64,000 bases of DNA from the NCBI GenBank assembly GCA_035771175.1, contig CM069608.1, positions 6,981,419 through 7,045,418 on the forward strand, in the 5' to 3' direction. This DNA is from Paratinospora sagittata. Taxonomy: Eukaryota; Streptophyta; Magnoliopsida; Ranunculales; Menispermaceae. Of the stretch, positions 13,384-25,756 are shown piece by piece. Positions within the stretch are counted from its first letter, which is position 1. Every line of letters starts with the position of its first letter. The translations under genes were made by a program, and so were the position numbers. The notes below the pieces were generated by a model. The model saw only the letters and a list, made by a program, of their open reading frames with translations. It searched no databases and was not told the origin of the DNA.

Positions 13384-14402
13384 GCGATTAAGTTGCCAAA
13401 ATTATCCATTTTTTAGCGTTTTAGGAATCTGGTGGTCAAGCACCAGTTGTCAAAGATCCCTGGAAGATTTGGCCCGAAATAGCCTTAATTTTTGCTTTAC
13501 TTGGACAATTTAGGAAGAATTAAGGAGGGGGTTGTTGTTGGTATATATGATGGGAAGGTACAGGGTGATTTGAAGTGATTGGTGAGCCGTGTTGCATGCA
13601 AAGCCATGCAGCCGTTAGATTTTGATCCGACGGCTGGGAATGAATGATCACATATTTATTTTTGATGGGTTGATTAATTAGACTGTATTATTTATGGATA
13701 TGAATGATCAGGGCCGTACGTTGTAGGATTTATGTTGACTAAGTCGTTTGTGTGTGTTTGAATTGTGTATGTGTGTCTCTATATGTGTTGGAGATCGTTT
13801 TGGGATTTCTGTTTCCTATTTTAGCCAATTGGTTAATCTGTTTTTATTTTTTTTCGTTTGGTGTGGGAAGAAGAATTTACAGTTGGAATTTTTGGAATTC
13901 CGTAATCGATAAATCTCCAATTTTTTTTCATTTTTTAATTTTTGTTAAAAAAAAATTATAGGCTTCTAGAACTATTTTTAGCAGGTAGGTTAGAAACATG
14001 TTCATCTTATAACATTGGATCAGCACCGAGCTACGAAATATATCGTCGCAGAAAAAACATTTTTTGTTTTTCCACCATTAAGCGAAAAAGTTTAACCCCT
14101 GTGGTCTAAATTATAGGCGTAACAAAAAAATGAGTATGAATATAAACAGGTACAAACAACGTTTGATATTAATGGACTTAACATATATCTATATCTAGCC
14201 CGTTTTTAAAACAGAGAAGATTTTCTTGTCCATGCCCGTTTGTTTTAAAAATGGGTAGCCACTTTTGTCCCAATTTTATAAGTTTATTTTTTCATTACTT
14301 ATTAAATATATTTTTAAAAACCTTAATACTAGATAAATAGGTAATAAAGACATAAAATATATAATATTAAAATTAAAACCACTTACTTTCTATTAATGTT
14401 TA
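13384..14402. other. Intergenic DNA upstream of MYB
   Basis: I find no gene here. A CATGCAAAGCCATGCAG motif cluster (RY-like CATGCA, 13593-13611) lies about 220 bases above the MYB TATA box and may belong to its promoter. The rest is AT-rich. Confidence 0.4.
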
Positions 14403-14869
14403 AAATGCCCAACTGGATAGCCAAGGAAGTTGAGAAAATGATGAGATTATTCTTGTGGAAACGAGTGGACAACAAAAGAAACTGTCATTTAGTGAACTGA
14501 AAAGGGGTTCAGTTTCCTATTTATCAAGGAGGATTAGGGGTTAGGAATCTGGAAATGAGGAATGTGGTGGTTGTTGCAAAGTGGTTGCTGAGACTTGCCA
14601 ACGAACGACACTCTCTTTGGGCTCGTGTGATTTATAGTATTCATGGGTAGTCATAGAGGGATTGGGCTACCAGAACCTCTACTCTGACCACATTTAGGAG
14701 TCTATGAAATTCATTTCTTCCATCATTCCTATTTTTCCCCATTTTTGTCGCCTAGAATTGGAAACGACCCCTCATTCAGATTTTGAGAAGATGTGTGGTG
14801 TGGTGACATATCTTTCCAAAACAGAATCCCCCGCCTTTACCAACTTTCATCTCTTTGTTGAACTAATTA

Positions 14870-16655
14870 TCATCATGTCCCTTACAAGAGTATGTCCATA
14901 ATGTGAAAGATATTTTGATGATTACAAACCACATTATATTTATGATAATACTGCATACATGACATATCTAATCCTGCTTGAAGGTTTCAAAGAATCAATG
15001 ATGCATGGTGGACGTATTATCTAGATTTATTTGAAGACCATGATCACTTAAAGATCTATATAATTGTATGATTAGATTGTGTTTAGGTTGTAGAATCTTC
15101 ACTATCATATGATTCAACAATATGCATGACTACATAATTTAGTCGAGTTGATTTTTGATCATTTGCATTAAATTTTTTATGTTTGATTTGATCCAAAAAC
15201 ACCGAGATTTTAATCGTATTTATTGAGTTTTAAATGAGAAATCAAAACTGTTTTTAAGTGTCTATCATGACGCTAATGCCTTAGCAGCGCCCTCACGGAC
15301 TTGATGAGTCTAGACCCTGATAATGTTCAAGATTGAATTGTACTTATTCATCAAGACGCTCACTTTATAAGTAGCGGCCTCATTTAAGTCAACTTGTGAA
15401 CTTGTTAGGATGTTGATCCGGTATCCGCTCATTTATTGTCTTCGAAGTTTTAAATTGTTTTTAAAACATCAGGATGTTTACTCGTTAGTAACGCCCTTGT
15501 GACTTTAAATACTTTAAAACAAGGCAGAACGTTAATTGTGGATTAGCGTCCTCATGAAGTTTAGTCGTTTTAATCGTTAAAGTAAGTTAGGATGCTTACG
15601 ATTAAGTAGCGCTCTCACTTCACATTTCAACAAGACACTTATGGTTCATGAGTGCCCTCAAGGAACAAAATGACAAAGTTGTTGTTACAAGTCAAGACCC
15701 AATCAGGACGCTAATTCAACATTGTCATTGTTCTGACACTTACACTTTTTCAGAACTATACAAAAACTTTCAAAATTTTTTGAATATATTTAGAACGTTC
15801 TAATACTTTGTTAGAACATTCTTCTTTCGTGAAAGTTCAAAAGATTCAGGTATTATCGTCGTAATATGCACATTGCTTAAACAATTTGTTCCGGGAAAAA
15901 ATGTATTCGTTGTTTTTTAAATGACTTTGTGCGCCAAAATCACCACGTCCATTTCGCCACCATTATTTCTATATATATGTTGCCTTAGAGCAAATAAAAA
16001 AAATTGATCTATCAATACCAAAATTGAAATCCATTCAAAACGTATTAACAATGTTCACTTGTGCTAAAACATTTGAAAGTTAGTCTTCTACTCTTTGTTT
16101 TTGAACTCACGATCTTTTGAAATACATTAAGTCTTCTGGATTAGTTGATCTTTATCTATATCATTTTCAAAAATCCATTGAAGAAGACAAAAACTTTTTG
16201 AACCAGTTTTCAGCCAAACTTCATCATACATATTTTGTTGAATCTGTGGTAGCAGAAGGTTCAATCCAAAGCTTTGTAAGTACTATTTTGATTCTAAGTT
16301 AAGGGAATCATATCTCATCTTGTATTCAAATAATAGTGACTGGTTAGTCATTGGCCTAGGGCAAGTGTTACTCAAAGTTGTAATGGTTCTTCTCACATTC
16401 GAAAGTTGAGAAAAGGTTCTTCTCACACCTGTAAGTGGAGAAGATCCTTAGTGAAGTTTGGACAAATCTTAACTGAAGAGGTTAGGTAGTGGATGTAGGC
16501 GAGGCCAAACCACTACAAATCTTGTTTGCAGTGTCTCTTTTACTTTCATTGTGTTTATTTGTTATACTCTATTTAATCTGCTTTCAATACTTCTTACATT
16601 TAAAAGAAAGGTTAAAATCTGCTAATTGTCCAATTCACCCCCTCTTGGACATATC
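14870..16655 (+). mobile_element. Solo LTR of a Ty1/copia-type retrotransposon inside the LINE
   Basis: The 3' part (16490-16650) contains GTGGATGTAGGCGAGGCCAAACCACTACAAATCTTG (split here only by line) and CAATTCACCCCCTCTTGGACA, the usual end of long plant copia LTRs. The start near TGTCCCTTACAAGAG is a best guess; I found no clean 5-bp duplication, so both edges are approximate. No internal retrotransposon domain accompanies it. LINE coding sequence stops on its left and resumes on its right, which fixes the insertion. Confidence 0.6.
15266..15745 (+). repeat. Seven divergent hairpin-like repeats inside the solo LTR
   Basis: A motif of the form GACGCTnA, 5-10 bases, then TTAGTAGCGCCCTCA recurs near 15270, 15354, 15472, 15531, 15588, 15633 and 15706. 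CGCTnA and TnAGnAGCG are roughly complementary, so each unit can form a short hairpin. Spacing is irregular (45-120 bases). Confidence 0.55.
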
Positions 16656-17470
16656 TGGGCCAACACTCTTCACTTAGTTCCCATTTCCTCTTTTATTACC
16701 ACAGACTCGAGCTCATCTTCTCCATCCTGCCATTGGGACTTCCACTTTTTCAGGTCTCCTTCTTCTAGAACCCTTGATTAACTACAAGAATTTATATCTT
16801 TGTTACCTAACCCAAGTCTGGCCCAAGCCGAGGATTGTTATTGTTGGTCCATATCCCCCTTAGGTGGTTACACTTGTGAATCCTTCATGCACTACCTTAT
16901 CGATGGCCCACCCCATATTTCAGCCACATTTATGTCCTTCATATGAAATGCTCAGGTGCCATCCAAAGTTAAATTTTTCATCTGGACCTTGATTTAGCAA
17001 TCAGAAACTCAACACGGCAGATGTAGTGCAAAAAGGGTTCCCTTATTCTTGCTTGTCTCCACAATGTTGTCCTATATGTTTGAGAGATGGTAAGTCCATT
17101 AAACATTTGTTTGTGTTGTGTACGGAAGCTAGGAAGATGTGGAGGAGATGGCAAACTTAGAGCATTGGTGCTTTTCCTAATTCTTCTTCATGTGAGGAAT
17201 GTTTTTCTCTCCCTATAATACATAATAGGAGATTAGTCAAAATAGGGAGAATTTTTTCATGTGCTAGGTTGTGGGGTATATGGCTTGAATGAAATATAAG
17301 AATATTCCAAAATGTGGCAAAGGATGAGATGGGCTCGTATGAGGATGTACTATTGGCGGCAACGAGTTGGGTTGCTTTTTCAAAATATTCAAGTAGTTTT
17401 TCAGGAAGTGAATGGTTTAGGGATCGGGGAGCATGTTTATTGGCTCCATGATCAAGGGTGCAGTTCAATT

Positions 17471-18020
17471 AGGGGTGTCGACAATTTGGTTTAGATCAAT
17501 TTATTGCTCAAACTTAAACCAAACCAAATATAATCAGTTTCGATTTGATTTAGCTTAATCGGTTTATTCCAAATTACCAAATCAAACCGAACCAAACCAA
17601 ACATAATCGGTTTGGTTCGGTTTGGGTTGATCGGTTTGAAGTTTTACATGTACATACATTAAATAAATTAAAATAATCAATTATATATGTATGTATATAA
17701 GGTAATTTTAACTTTTTTAATGCATATTTAAAAAACTTGAAAACTATATTTACTATATAAAAATGATTATATAATTTTTTAATGAGAATGTTTATATCAT
17801 AAAAAATCGTAGGCATTAAAAATAGATATTAATAGTTTTAATTTAAGAATCAGTTCGTTTCGATTTAGATCGATTTTTAAAGTCTCAAACCACAATCCAA
17901 ACCAAATATATTGGTTCATACTTTTTTCAAACCTAAACCAAGCCAAACTAATTAAAAAATCAAACCAAACACATCGGTTCAGTTCGGTTTCGCGATTTGA
18001 ACCAATCCATTGACACCCCT
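17471..18020. repeat. 550-bp inverted-repeat element (AGGGGTGTC ends) inside the LINE
   Basis: The ends are AGGGGTGTCGA and TTGACACCCCT, and the subterminal GGTTTGGTTCGG-type blocks are complementary between the halves, with an AT-rich centre. Flanks are AATT on the left and AATT on the right, giving at most a short TA-type duplication. No coding capacity. It lies within the LINE after the zinc-binding region. Confidence 0.7.
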
Positions 18021-18199
18021 AATTTAGATTTACCTTTAATTTTCATTGATTTAGGTTGAGGGGTTGGGGAGCATAGCAGACAACCTCTTAGTAGGATGAT
18101 TGGTGCCATATTTTTGTACCTCCAGATGGTATTTATGTATGTGGATTTGGATTTGAATTGTGATTTGCAACTTGCAGTGCTTAAGTGAGGTTGCTGCAG

Positions 18200-20041
18200 T
18201 GTAACACCCCGTAATTTTAATTACATATATACGTTAAATTACACGGATATATCAAGATATATAATACACATATTTTATATATATGAGCTACATATACGCG
18301 TGATAATACACGTATTTGATACGTATGTGCTAAATATACGCGTGTATGATTAGTAAATAAATAAAATTATGAAATAAAGATGATACATATGGGATCATCC
18401 TATTAAAAAAAATGGAGTTGAATTAAATTGATTAATTTATGGGGTTGGTTAATTAAAAATGTGGATTGGAGTATGATTGAATGAATGAAAGTGAAATATT
18501 AAGATGAGGAGTTGGTTAACTATTGAGATAAGAAGCATGAAATCATTTGTATATATAAATATCAACTCTTATTTTAATCTCAATTTCTCTCAACGTCGAA
18601 ATAAAAAAATACTAAATATCTCTATCTCTTCCTAGTTGCTTCCAACGTTTGACAACAAGAGAAAAAAAGAATAAAAAATAAAAAGAAGTTGCAAAAGAAA
18701 GAGAAGGAGAAGAAGAAGGTGCAGAACCAGAGAAAGGAAAGGACGGAAGGAAGAAAAAAAAAAAAAAAAAAAGGAGGGAGAACGCGAAATCTGAACCTGT
18801 GGTAAGCGATTTCTACTCTAGTTTTTCGTGAAATTGATCTCTAAGCTAGATGTAACAATTCTAGCAGAGTAATTTTTGTTGTGGAGTCGTTTTACGACGT
18901 TTTTAAAAATTAGGGTTTTGACCCAACGTGAATGAAAATCCGCTAGAAAGGTAGAAAAACGTTCCCTGGACTGTCGGGACCCCGAATATGTGGTTAGATT
19001 TAATTTCATGATTTTTTGGAGATTATTTGACAATTTTAATACAATTTACATCTTTAGGATGAATAGTGAATAGTGAATAGTATTGTGAATAGTGAATAGT
19101 AAATAGTAGTGTGAATAGTGAATAGTAAATAGTACTGTGAACAGTGATGTGAAATTATAGATTCGTAGATAACTGAATTTCGGACGTTTCGATACTAATA
19201 TCGTGATTTTTGGATATGATTTGATATTTTTAGTAGCTACCGATATGATGATTCTCATGATAATCTATGGTTAATTTCAGTGTTTAAATTGAGAGCCTAA
19301 GGGTATGGATAAACGCTCTTGAGGAAGCAATATTGTTGCTCAATTTTAGAGGTTGGCTTAGAAACCCCGTGTAACCACTGTGAGTATAGTTTTCTTGATT
19401 TGGTTCTTGTATGGCATTGTACGCATATAAAATGTTTAATTGTATGCATGTTATATTTATATATAATGCATTGAGTTTTATGGATCATGCAAACTGATTT
19501 GAGCAATTGGAGTTTGTAATGATGAGGTTTTGCGATTCCTCATTGTCATTTCGTTAGGAATTAGACCCGGATGAGGTTTTGCGAGTCCTCATTGTCAGTA
19601 GGTCTGTCCTAACAAGGGTTGCGACCTTTGAAATGACTGTGAATTGGGTAATGAGAGGCTGTGTCTACCTTGTACGGCCATACAAGGGTTAGATCCGCTC
19701 TCTTGCCTTGCGGAGGAGGGAGATTGTGCATTGTGTTATTGAAAACTTATGCAATTTATGTTGTTGACATGTATAATATATTCGTTGAATGATGCATGTG
19801 TTGAATAAGTGTTTGAAATGATTTTAAATGTCATCTTTCTCTAAATGTATATAATTGCCATCTTAAGAACTATATTCACTGAGCTGTTGTTTGCTCACTC
19901 CATTTCCTCCAATATTTCAGGTATTGAGTCGAAGGGAAAAGACACATCCGTGAGTGATAATCACATGAGCCTTCGTCTGGTATGTGTATGTATGCTTGGA
20001 GGAAATAACTTTTGTTATTTTGATATATATACTTATCACAC

Positions 20042-20090
<49 letters not shown>

Positions 20091-20353
20091 TATCATCTAG
20101 ATGAGATGTGTGAGCATATATAGCTTAATATATTGAATGATGAACTGAAAATTTGATGTGTGAATGAATGGAATCAGTATAGATATCTATATTGGATTTG
20201 ATTTGTGGTATAAAAAAAAATGACTATAAATTTGGGGAAGGATTGTGAGACTACGTGAAGGCTGACAGTGTATTATATACTGTATATGGGTATGTATAGT
20301 GTATAGTACACTGTGCCGGTCATGAAGTCAGCTACGTCAGGGGTGTCGTGACA
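18200..20353 (+). mobile_element. Solo LTR, Ty3/gypsy-like, with 5-bp target duplication
   Basis: It begins TGTAACACCCCG and ends GGGGTGTCGTGACA, the ends typical of plant Ty3 chromovirus LTRs, and is flanked by an exact TGCAG at 18195-18199 and 20354-20358. The 2154 bp contain no retrotransposon protein domain. Inside are TGAATAGTGAATAG repeats (19058-19150), two copies of GATGAGGTTTTGCG with a tail (19521-19590), and an (AT)n run at 20046-20083. The most likely origin is recombination between the two LTRs of a full element. Confidence 0.85.
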
Positions 20354-20491
20354 TGCAGTGACTCTCGTACGTTTTTTTAAATTAATACAATTATACTTGT
20401 TTCTCTATTAAAAAAAAAACTCCTTAAATAATATTTTATGAATATCATATAACTAATAAATTTATAATTCTTTATTTAACTATATATATAT

Positions 20492-21105
20492 TAGGGGTGA
20501 AATTGGGTCGGGTCGGGTCGGTCGGGTTGGCCCCCATTAAATAACCCAATTTTTTTAAAGCTTAATAACTATTATTTAAGCTTATATTAGTAATAAAATA
20601 TGTTGGATTATCATATATCCAACTTATTAAACTACTATTTAAGCTTTAAAAGATGAGATTTCTCTTTTTTAGGAAAACTCATATATGTACAAGTCAAGCT
20701 ACTCTTAAACTTGGCTTATGAGAATGAGGATGAATAGGGAGTTGATGGGCTTTTATAGAGAAAAAGAGTCTTCCAAATGAGAATTTTCTCTTTTAGTCTC
20801 AAACACTCATCTTATCATGTTCTTCTTACCATCTAAACTATCAACTCAAGAAAAGTAGTTGAAGGTTATGAGCCTTTTTAATTAGAGGTCTTGTATGTAA
20901 TATTTTTTTAGTATTTTTATTATATATATATAAATATAAATTTTAAGAGGTCGGGTTGGGTTTGGTCGGGTTGCTCAAAAATTAACCCGACCAACCCGAC
21001 AAACCCGATATATCAATCAAACTCGACCCGACCCGAAATGGTCGGGTTGGGTTGGGTCGAGTTGGGTTGGGTCGGGTCGGGTCTGTTGGGTTGCTTACAC
21101 CCCTA
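20492..21105. repeat. hAT-like MITE (GGGTCGGGTCGG family), expanded copy
   Basis: TAGGGGTG at the left and CACCCCTA at the right are flanked by ATATATAT on both sides, which fits an 8-bp duplication but is ambiguous because the site is low-complexity. The inner blocks match the element at 11070-11288. The middle (about 20640-20940) holds an extra 300 bp absent from that copy. Confidence 0.65.
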
Positions 21106-21221
21106 ATATATATATATATAGCTATTATACAAACGACAGTTTACCATTATGTAGCTTTTTTCACCATCCAAATCTTTATGCCAACTTTGCCCCTTAGCTT
21201 TACGAGTTTTTCTATTGTTTT

Positions 21222-21690
21222 ATGTCTGATCTCTTCTGGGTTTACTGGACTTGGAAAGAGCTGGAGTCGTGTTCCTTATTTTTTGTCTCCAGAGAATGGC
21301 GAAGATCTCCTATAGATAGAGATCTTTGTTTTGATCCGTTAAGATGCTTGCTACTGCTTTTTGCGAATTTCGGTAGGGAATTGATACTCTGGCAGCGACT
21401 CCTTTCATCTTTTCAAACCTTTGGGATTTGTGGCAATGGAAAAACTGCTCGCAATGCTTCGTTTTGCTCCAGCACTAGTTGAGAGATATTCTCTACCTTC
21501 TTCTCAATATTGTTAATTCATGCAGACTTTTGAGCAGAACTCTTCTTCTTTTTGGGAGGTTTTCCTCCCTGGGCCTTAGGAGACTCTGGAACAGCTTGGA
21601 GCTCTTCCAGATACTGAGGATTTGTCTCTTGACTCATTGTTGAAAAGTTTTTATTGGCTTGAAAAGTCGTTCCCCACAGACTGTGCCAAA
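21222..21690 (-). pseudogene. Retrotransposon primer-binding region and gag start, truncated
   Basis: Read on the minus strand, the LTR at 21691 is followed at once by TTTGGCACAGTCTGTGGGGAA, which is the normal first internal sequence of many plant Ty3 elements. A 39-codon frame at 21637-21518 begins MSQETNPQYLEE and ends in a Lys-rich PPKKKKSS stretch, as in the N-terminus of such gag proteins. Similarity to the second copy ends near 21222. Confidence 0.65.
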
Positions 21691-22628
21691 TGTTGATGCA
21701 GAATCTGACCAACGCCAAGTAGATGAACACGTGTAGGAGATGATCGTATATGGAACTATGAACTCTTCGATTCTGGCGAAGGTTTATCAACTTGATCCGA
21801 GAAGAAGAGAGAAAACAATATGGCTATCGTAAGGAACACTAGTGTGGTGCCGGCCAAAGGCCCTCAGATGCCTAAGTTAGAGCTTGTTCAACATTATAAC
21901 AATAACTCTGGTAGAAAGTTGTTTGTACCTTCTGGTGAGGGTGATAGGTCTTATTTATAGAGGAGGTCCTCTGGCTAGAATGGCTAGCTGCCCAGTAGGC
22001 ATGGTCCTAAGTGTCATTTCGTCATTGGTTGAGATGAGTTGGATGAGCTCATCTATTCCGAGTTGTTCTTGGAGAAGGAATCTCATCCTCTCCAGGATGG
22101 TTCCTATCTTCCGAGTTCATCTCAGAGTAAGAATCTTATCTCATCTCGGATGATTCCTATTTTCCTGATTTGTCTCGGAGGAAGAGTCTTATCCCGTCTC
22201 TATATCGAAGTCCGTGTTTGATATGTGCACAGCTACCTCGAATTTCTCGAGATATGACGTTCAAGGAAGAAATCTCTTATCTTCTCTGCCTTGTCTGAAA
22301 TCATTAGCTCGGCTCAAGGTCGAGCTGTCAGAGATAATCAGCTCGTCTCAAGACTAAGCTATCAACAATGAGCTTGGTTAGGCCGAGCTAACGATGTCAA
22401 CAAATTTTCGAGATTTTCGTAAAGATCACCTCGTCAGGTCGGCTCGGTCGATTTTTTCGGTCGAGGTAAATATGATTCAACCTAGCTGACCTAGCGGTCT
22501 TTCATTTTACGCGATTTTTACCTCGCTACCTCGGCCTGTCAGCCTCTACACGTGGCTTATGCCTTCTATATCGCTAGCTTAGATTTTTCTGTGTCCTGTC
22601 AGCTATTATCCGAGCTGACCACCTAACA
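21691..22628 (-). mobile_element. LTR, downstream copy of the tandem LTR element
   Basis: On the minus strand it starts TGTTAGGTGGTCAGC and ends TGCATCAACA (938 bp). It is preceded on that strand by a GGGGGG purine tract at 22631-22636, which acts as the polypurine tract. The copy at 23485-24397 is closely similar throughout. Confidence 0.75.
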
Positions 22629-23484
22629 TTTACCCCCCAAGCCTTTTATCCCTGGTAAACTGGTGAACAAGATGACCAAACGAGCACATTGTTACGTTGT
22701 CATATCCTTTGAATTCCATCCAGGACTTGTAGTTTTCAACGTGTTCTCTTCGATCGATCTTCCTCTTGTACATTTTGATGTCTGTTTTTTTGACATTCTT
22801 TAGGAGTGGGGCCTGAAGTACTTCTTCGGTGAAAGGTAAGGGAAAGTCTTCATACTCTGTATGAGATCAGATTTGGGTGCTTCTAGAATGCCAAGTCAGC
22901 TTGGTTCATACTGACCGAGACGACCTTACAGGAAGCAATCCTATCTTAGGTATCCCTGCCGAGGCCGACCCAGTTGCGGCTGACCTGGCTGGGACCGATC
23001 TTGGTGGAGGGCGGCTTGATCTCTTCTGCGCTGACTGGACTTGGAAAGAGCTGGAGTCGTGCTCCTTCTTTTTCGTCTCCAGAGAATGGTGAAGATCTCC
23101 TATGGAAAGAGATATTTGTTTTGATCCGTTGAGATGCTTGCTACTGCTTTTCACGAATTTTGGTAGGGAATTGATACTCCGGCAGCGACTTCCTTCATCT
23201 TTTCAAACCTTTGGGATTCGTGGCGGTGGAGACGGAAAATCTACTCGAAATGTTTCGTTATGTTCCAACACTAGTTGAGAGATCTTCTCTACCTTCTTCT
23301 CAATTGCTAATTCAAGCAGACTTTTAAGCAGAGCTCTTCTTCTTTTTGGGAGGTCTCCCTCGTTGGGCCTTAGGAGGCTCTGGAAAAGCCGGGAGCTCTT
23401 CCAGATACGAGGGATTTGCCTCTTGACTTATTGTCGGAAAGCTTTTATTGGCTTGATAAGTCGTTCCCCACAGACAACGCCAAA
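22629..23484 (-). mobile_element. Internally deleted body of the LTR element (gag remnant)
   Basis: Only about 856 bp separate the two LTRs. On the minus strand it begins TTTGGCGTTGTCTGTGGGGAA and holds a gag-start frame (SQEANPSYLEE..., whose initiator appears changed to Ile), some unassigned sequence at 22640-23016, and the polypurine tract. No protease, reverse transcriptase or integrase is present, so it is a non-autonomous derivative. Confidence 0.65.
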
Positions 23485-24397
23485 TGTTGATGCAGAATCT
23501 GACCAACACCAAGTAGATGAACACGTGTAGGATATGATCGTATCTGGAATTATGAACTCTCCGGTTCCGACGAAGGTTTATCAGCTTGATCTGAGAAAAA
23601 GAGAAAAAGCAACATGGCTATCGGAAGGAACACCAGTGTGGTGTCCGCCAAAGACCCTCCGATGCCTAAGTTAGAGCTTGTTCAAGACTATAACAATAAC
23701 TCTTGTAGAAATTTGTTTGTACCTTATGGTGAAGGTGATAGGTCTTATTTATAGAGGAGGTCCTCTGGCCAAATGTCTAGCTGCCCAGTAGGCATAATGT
23801 CACGTGTCGTTTTGTCGTTGGTTGAGATGAGCCGGATGAGCTCATCTATTTCGAGTTGTTCTTGGAGAAGGAATCTCATTCTCTCCAAGATGGTCCCTAT
23901 CTTCCGGGTTCATCTCGGAGTAGGAAGATTATCTCATCTGTGATGATCCCTATTTTCCTGATTTGTCTCGGAAAAGAAGTCTTATCCCGTCTCTATGTCG
24001 AAGTCCGTGTTTAATACGTGCACAGCTACCTCGGATTTCTCAGGATATGACGTTCTAAGAAAGAATTTCTTATCTTCTTTGCCTTGTTTGAAATCATTAG
24101 CTCGACTCAAGGCCGAGCTATTAGAGATAATCAGCTCGTCTCAAGACTAAGCTGTCAACAATGACAATGTCAACGGGTTTTCGGGATTTTTGTAAAGATC
24201 ACCTCGTCAGGTCAGCTCGATTGGTTTTCTATGGTCAAGGTAAATATGATTAGCTGACCTAGCGGTCTTTCATTTAACGCGATTTTTATCTCGTCATCTC
24301 GGCCCGTCAGCCTCTACACGTGGCTTATGCCTTCTATATCGCCAGCTCAATTTTTTTGGTGTCCTGGTCCGCTATTGTCCAAGCTGACCACCCAACA
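23485..24397 (-). mobile_element. LTR, upstream copy of the tandem LTR element
   Basis: On the minus strand it starts TGTTGGGTGGTCAGC and ends TGCATCAACA (913 bp). Beyond it at 24398 the sequence changes abruptly to AT-rich intergenic DNA, so this is the outer edge of the element. Confidence 0.75.
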
Positions 24398-25756
24398 CTA
24401 CTAATGTTCTAAAATAAATTATAGAAAATTGTTTATTTTTTAGAGTACCCCACTTGAATATCAATATTGTAAAAAATTTCTAACTTCAAATTATTTAAGA
24501 TGAACTAATATATAATGTTGTTATCTTGTTGCTAGCTTTTGAACCCATTCAAACAATGTTAACAGATAAATTAAAATATAGAAAATATTAATGTTCCACA
24601 TTTCATTAATTCATTAATCATTTCCCTATTTATAATTAATAATTGCTTAATATTTTAATTAACTAATCATTTCCCTATTTATAAATGTTGCAACTATTTA
24701 TTTTCATTAATAATTGCTTAATATTTTAATTAACCGGTTAATTAAAAAACACTATTAAAGTACTTAAATATGAGTTAGCACCTGCCAAGCACGTGATAAA
24801 ACCTTTTTTTTTTGGATAACAACACGTGATAAAACTAGTATATATATAATATCATATAATAATATTAATTAGAATAAACTGTATAAATTTGTAAATATGT
24901 TTTAAATGTAAATGTATTTAAATGCACTTTTTTAGGCATTTGAAGTAAAATGATAAATAAGAAAAGTCATACATATTGCATATTACATATTACATATTGC
25001 TCGCACCTGCACACTATATATTTTTAAAGAATATTTTATAAATATTAGTATATTTTAAATTCGTTATTGTACATATAATTAATAAAATTGATTCTATTTT
25101 TTTACTATATATGTCCAGACCCGGTCCGTTTTAAAACGCGCTGGACAAACGGTCCGGTCCGGCCACTTTTGCTATCACTAGCCTAAAATTTATTTTCCTG
25201 AGCCTGGGCCTCAACTGAGTGAGTCCATTCATAGTGGATTATATTATATGGGCCGTAGAAAGTTTTGCAAAAGTCCAACCTAACCAAACTCAACCAACTC
25301 CAAAAATTCAACATAGCCCAACCAAACCAAATTCAACGAGCTTGTTAGACCCAAGTAAGCCCATCCCAACAAGTTGATTGAATTCCTTTTGTGTAATTAA
25401 CCTAATTAACAGACGTAAGATGAGGAGCAAGAACAAGATAGGATTGGGAACAAGCCGAGAAAATTAAGGTAGTTGATTGAAGTCTTGACTTTATTTGATT
25501 GGTAGTACTATGTGTCTCTATTATTATTCTTATATTCTTATAAGATAATATTTAATTACTTTATTTTTTAAGGATACAAATATTAATGTTACAAGTAACA
25601 TAAAAATTTTAATATGATTGTCAAATCAATCAAATAAAGTTTATTAGAAACTTCAATCAACAAACTTTTTATCTTATTTAAATTACTAATTTAATCTCAT
25701 AACTTTAGTGATCTTCATTTAATGTGTAGAAATATGTTGGAAATCAAACATTATAG

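Larger units (their letters stand above)
14403..20419 (+). mobile_element. 5'-truncated LINE (L1 type), interrupted three times
   Basis: Four collinear pieces on the plus strand form one LINE 3' half: 14403-14865, about 16660-17470, 18021-18199 and 20354-20419. Piece 1, read with stops and shifts, matches the end of a LINE reverse transcriptase (KEVEKMMRLFLW, YQGGLGVRNLEMRNV, EDVWCGDISFQNR). Piece 2 carries the RT zinc-binding domain (PSKVKFFIWTL..., CCPICLRDGKSIKHLFVLC). The 3' end is TTGTTTCTCTATTAAAAAAAAA. The first two interruptions break the coding frame and the third breaks the 3' UTR. It cannot encode protein now. Confidence 0.8.

Noticed and set aside
21052..23154. Several 80-90-aa frames in the LTR element
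   Set aside because: They repeat in both copies at equivalent places with stops and are parts of LTR or leader, not genes. Only the short gag-start frame has family resemblance.
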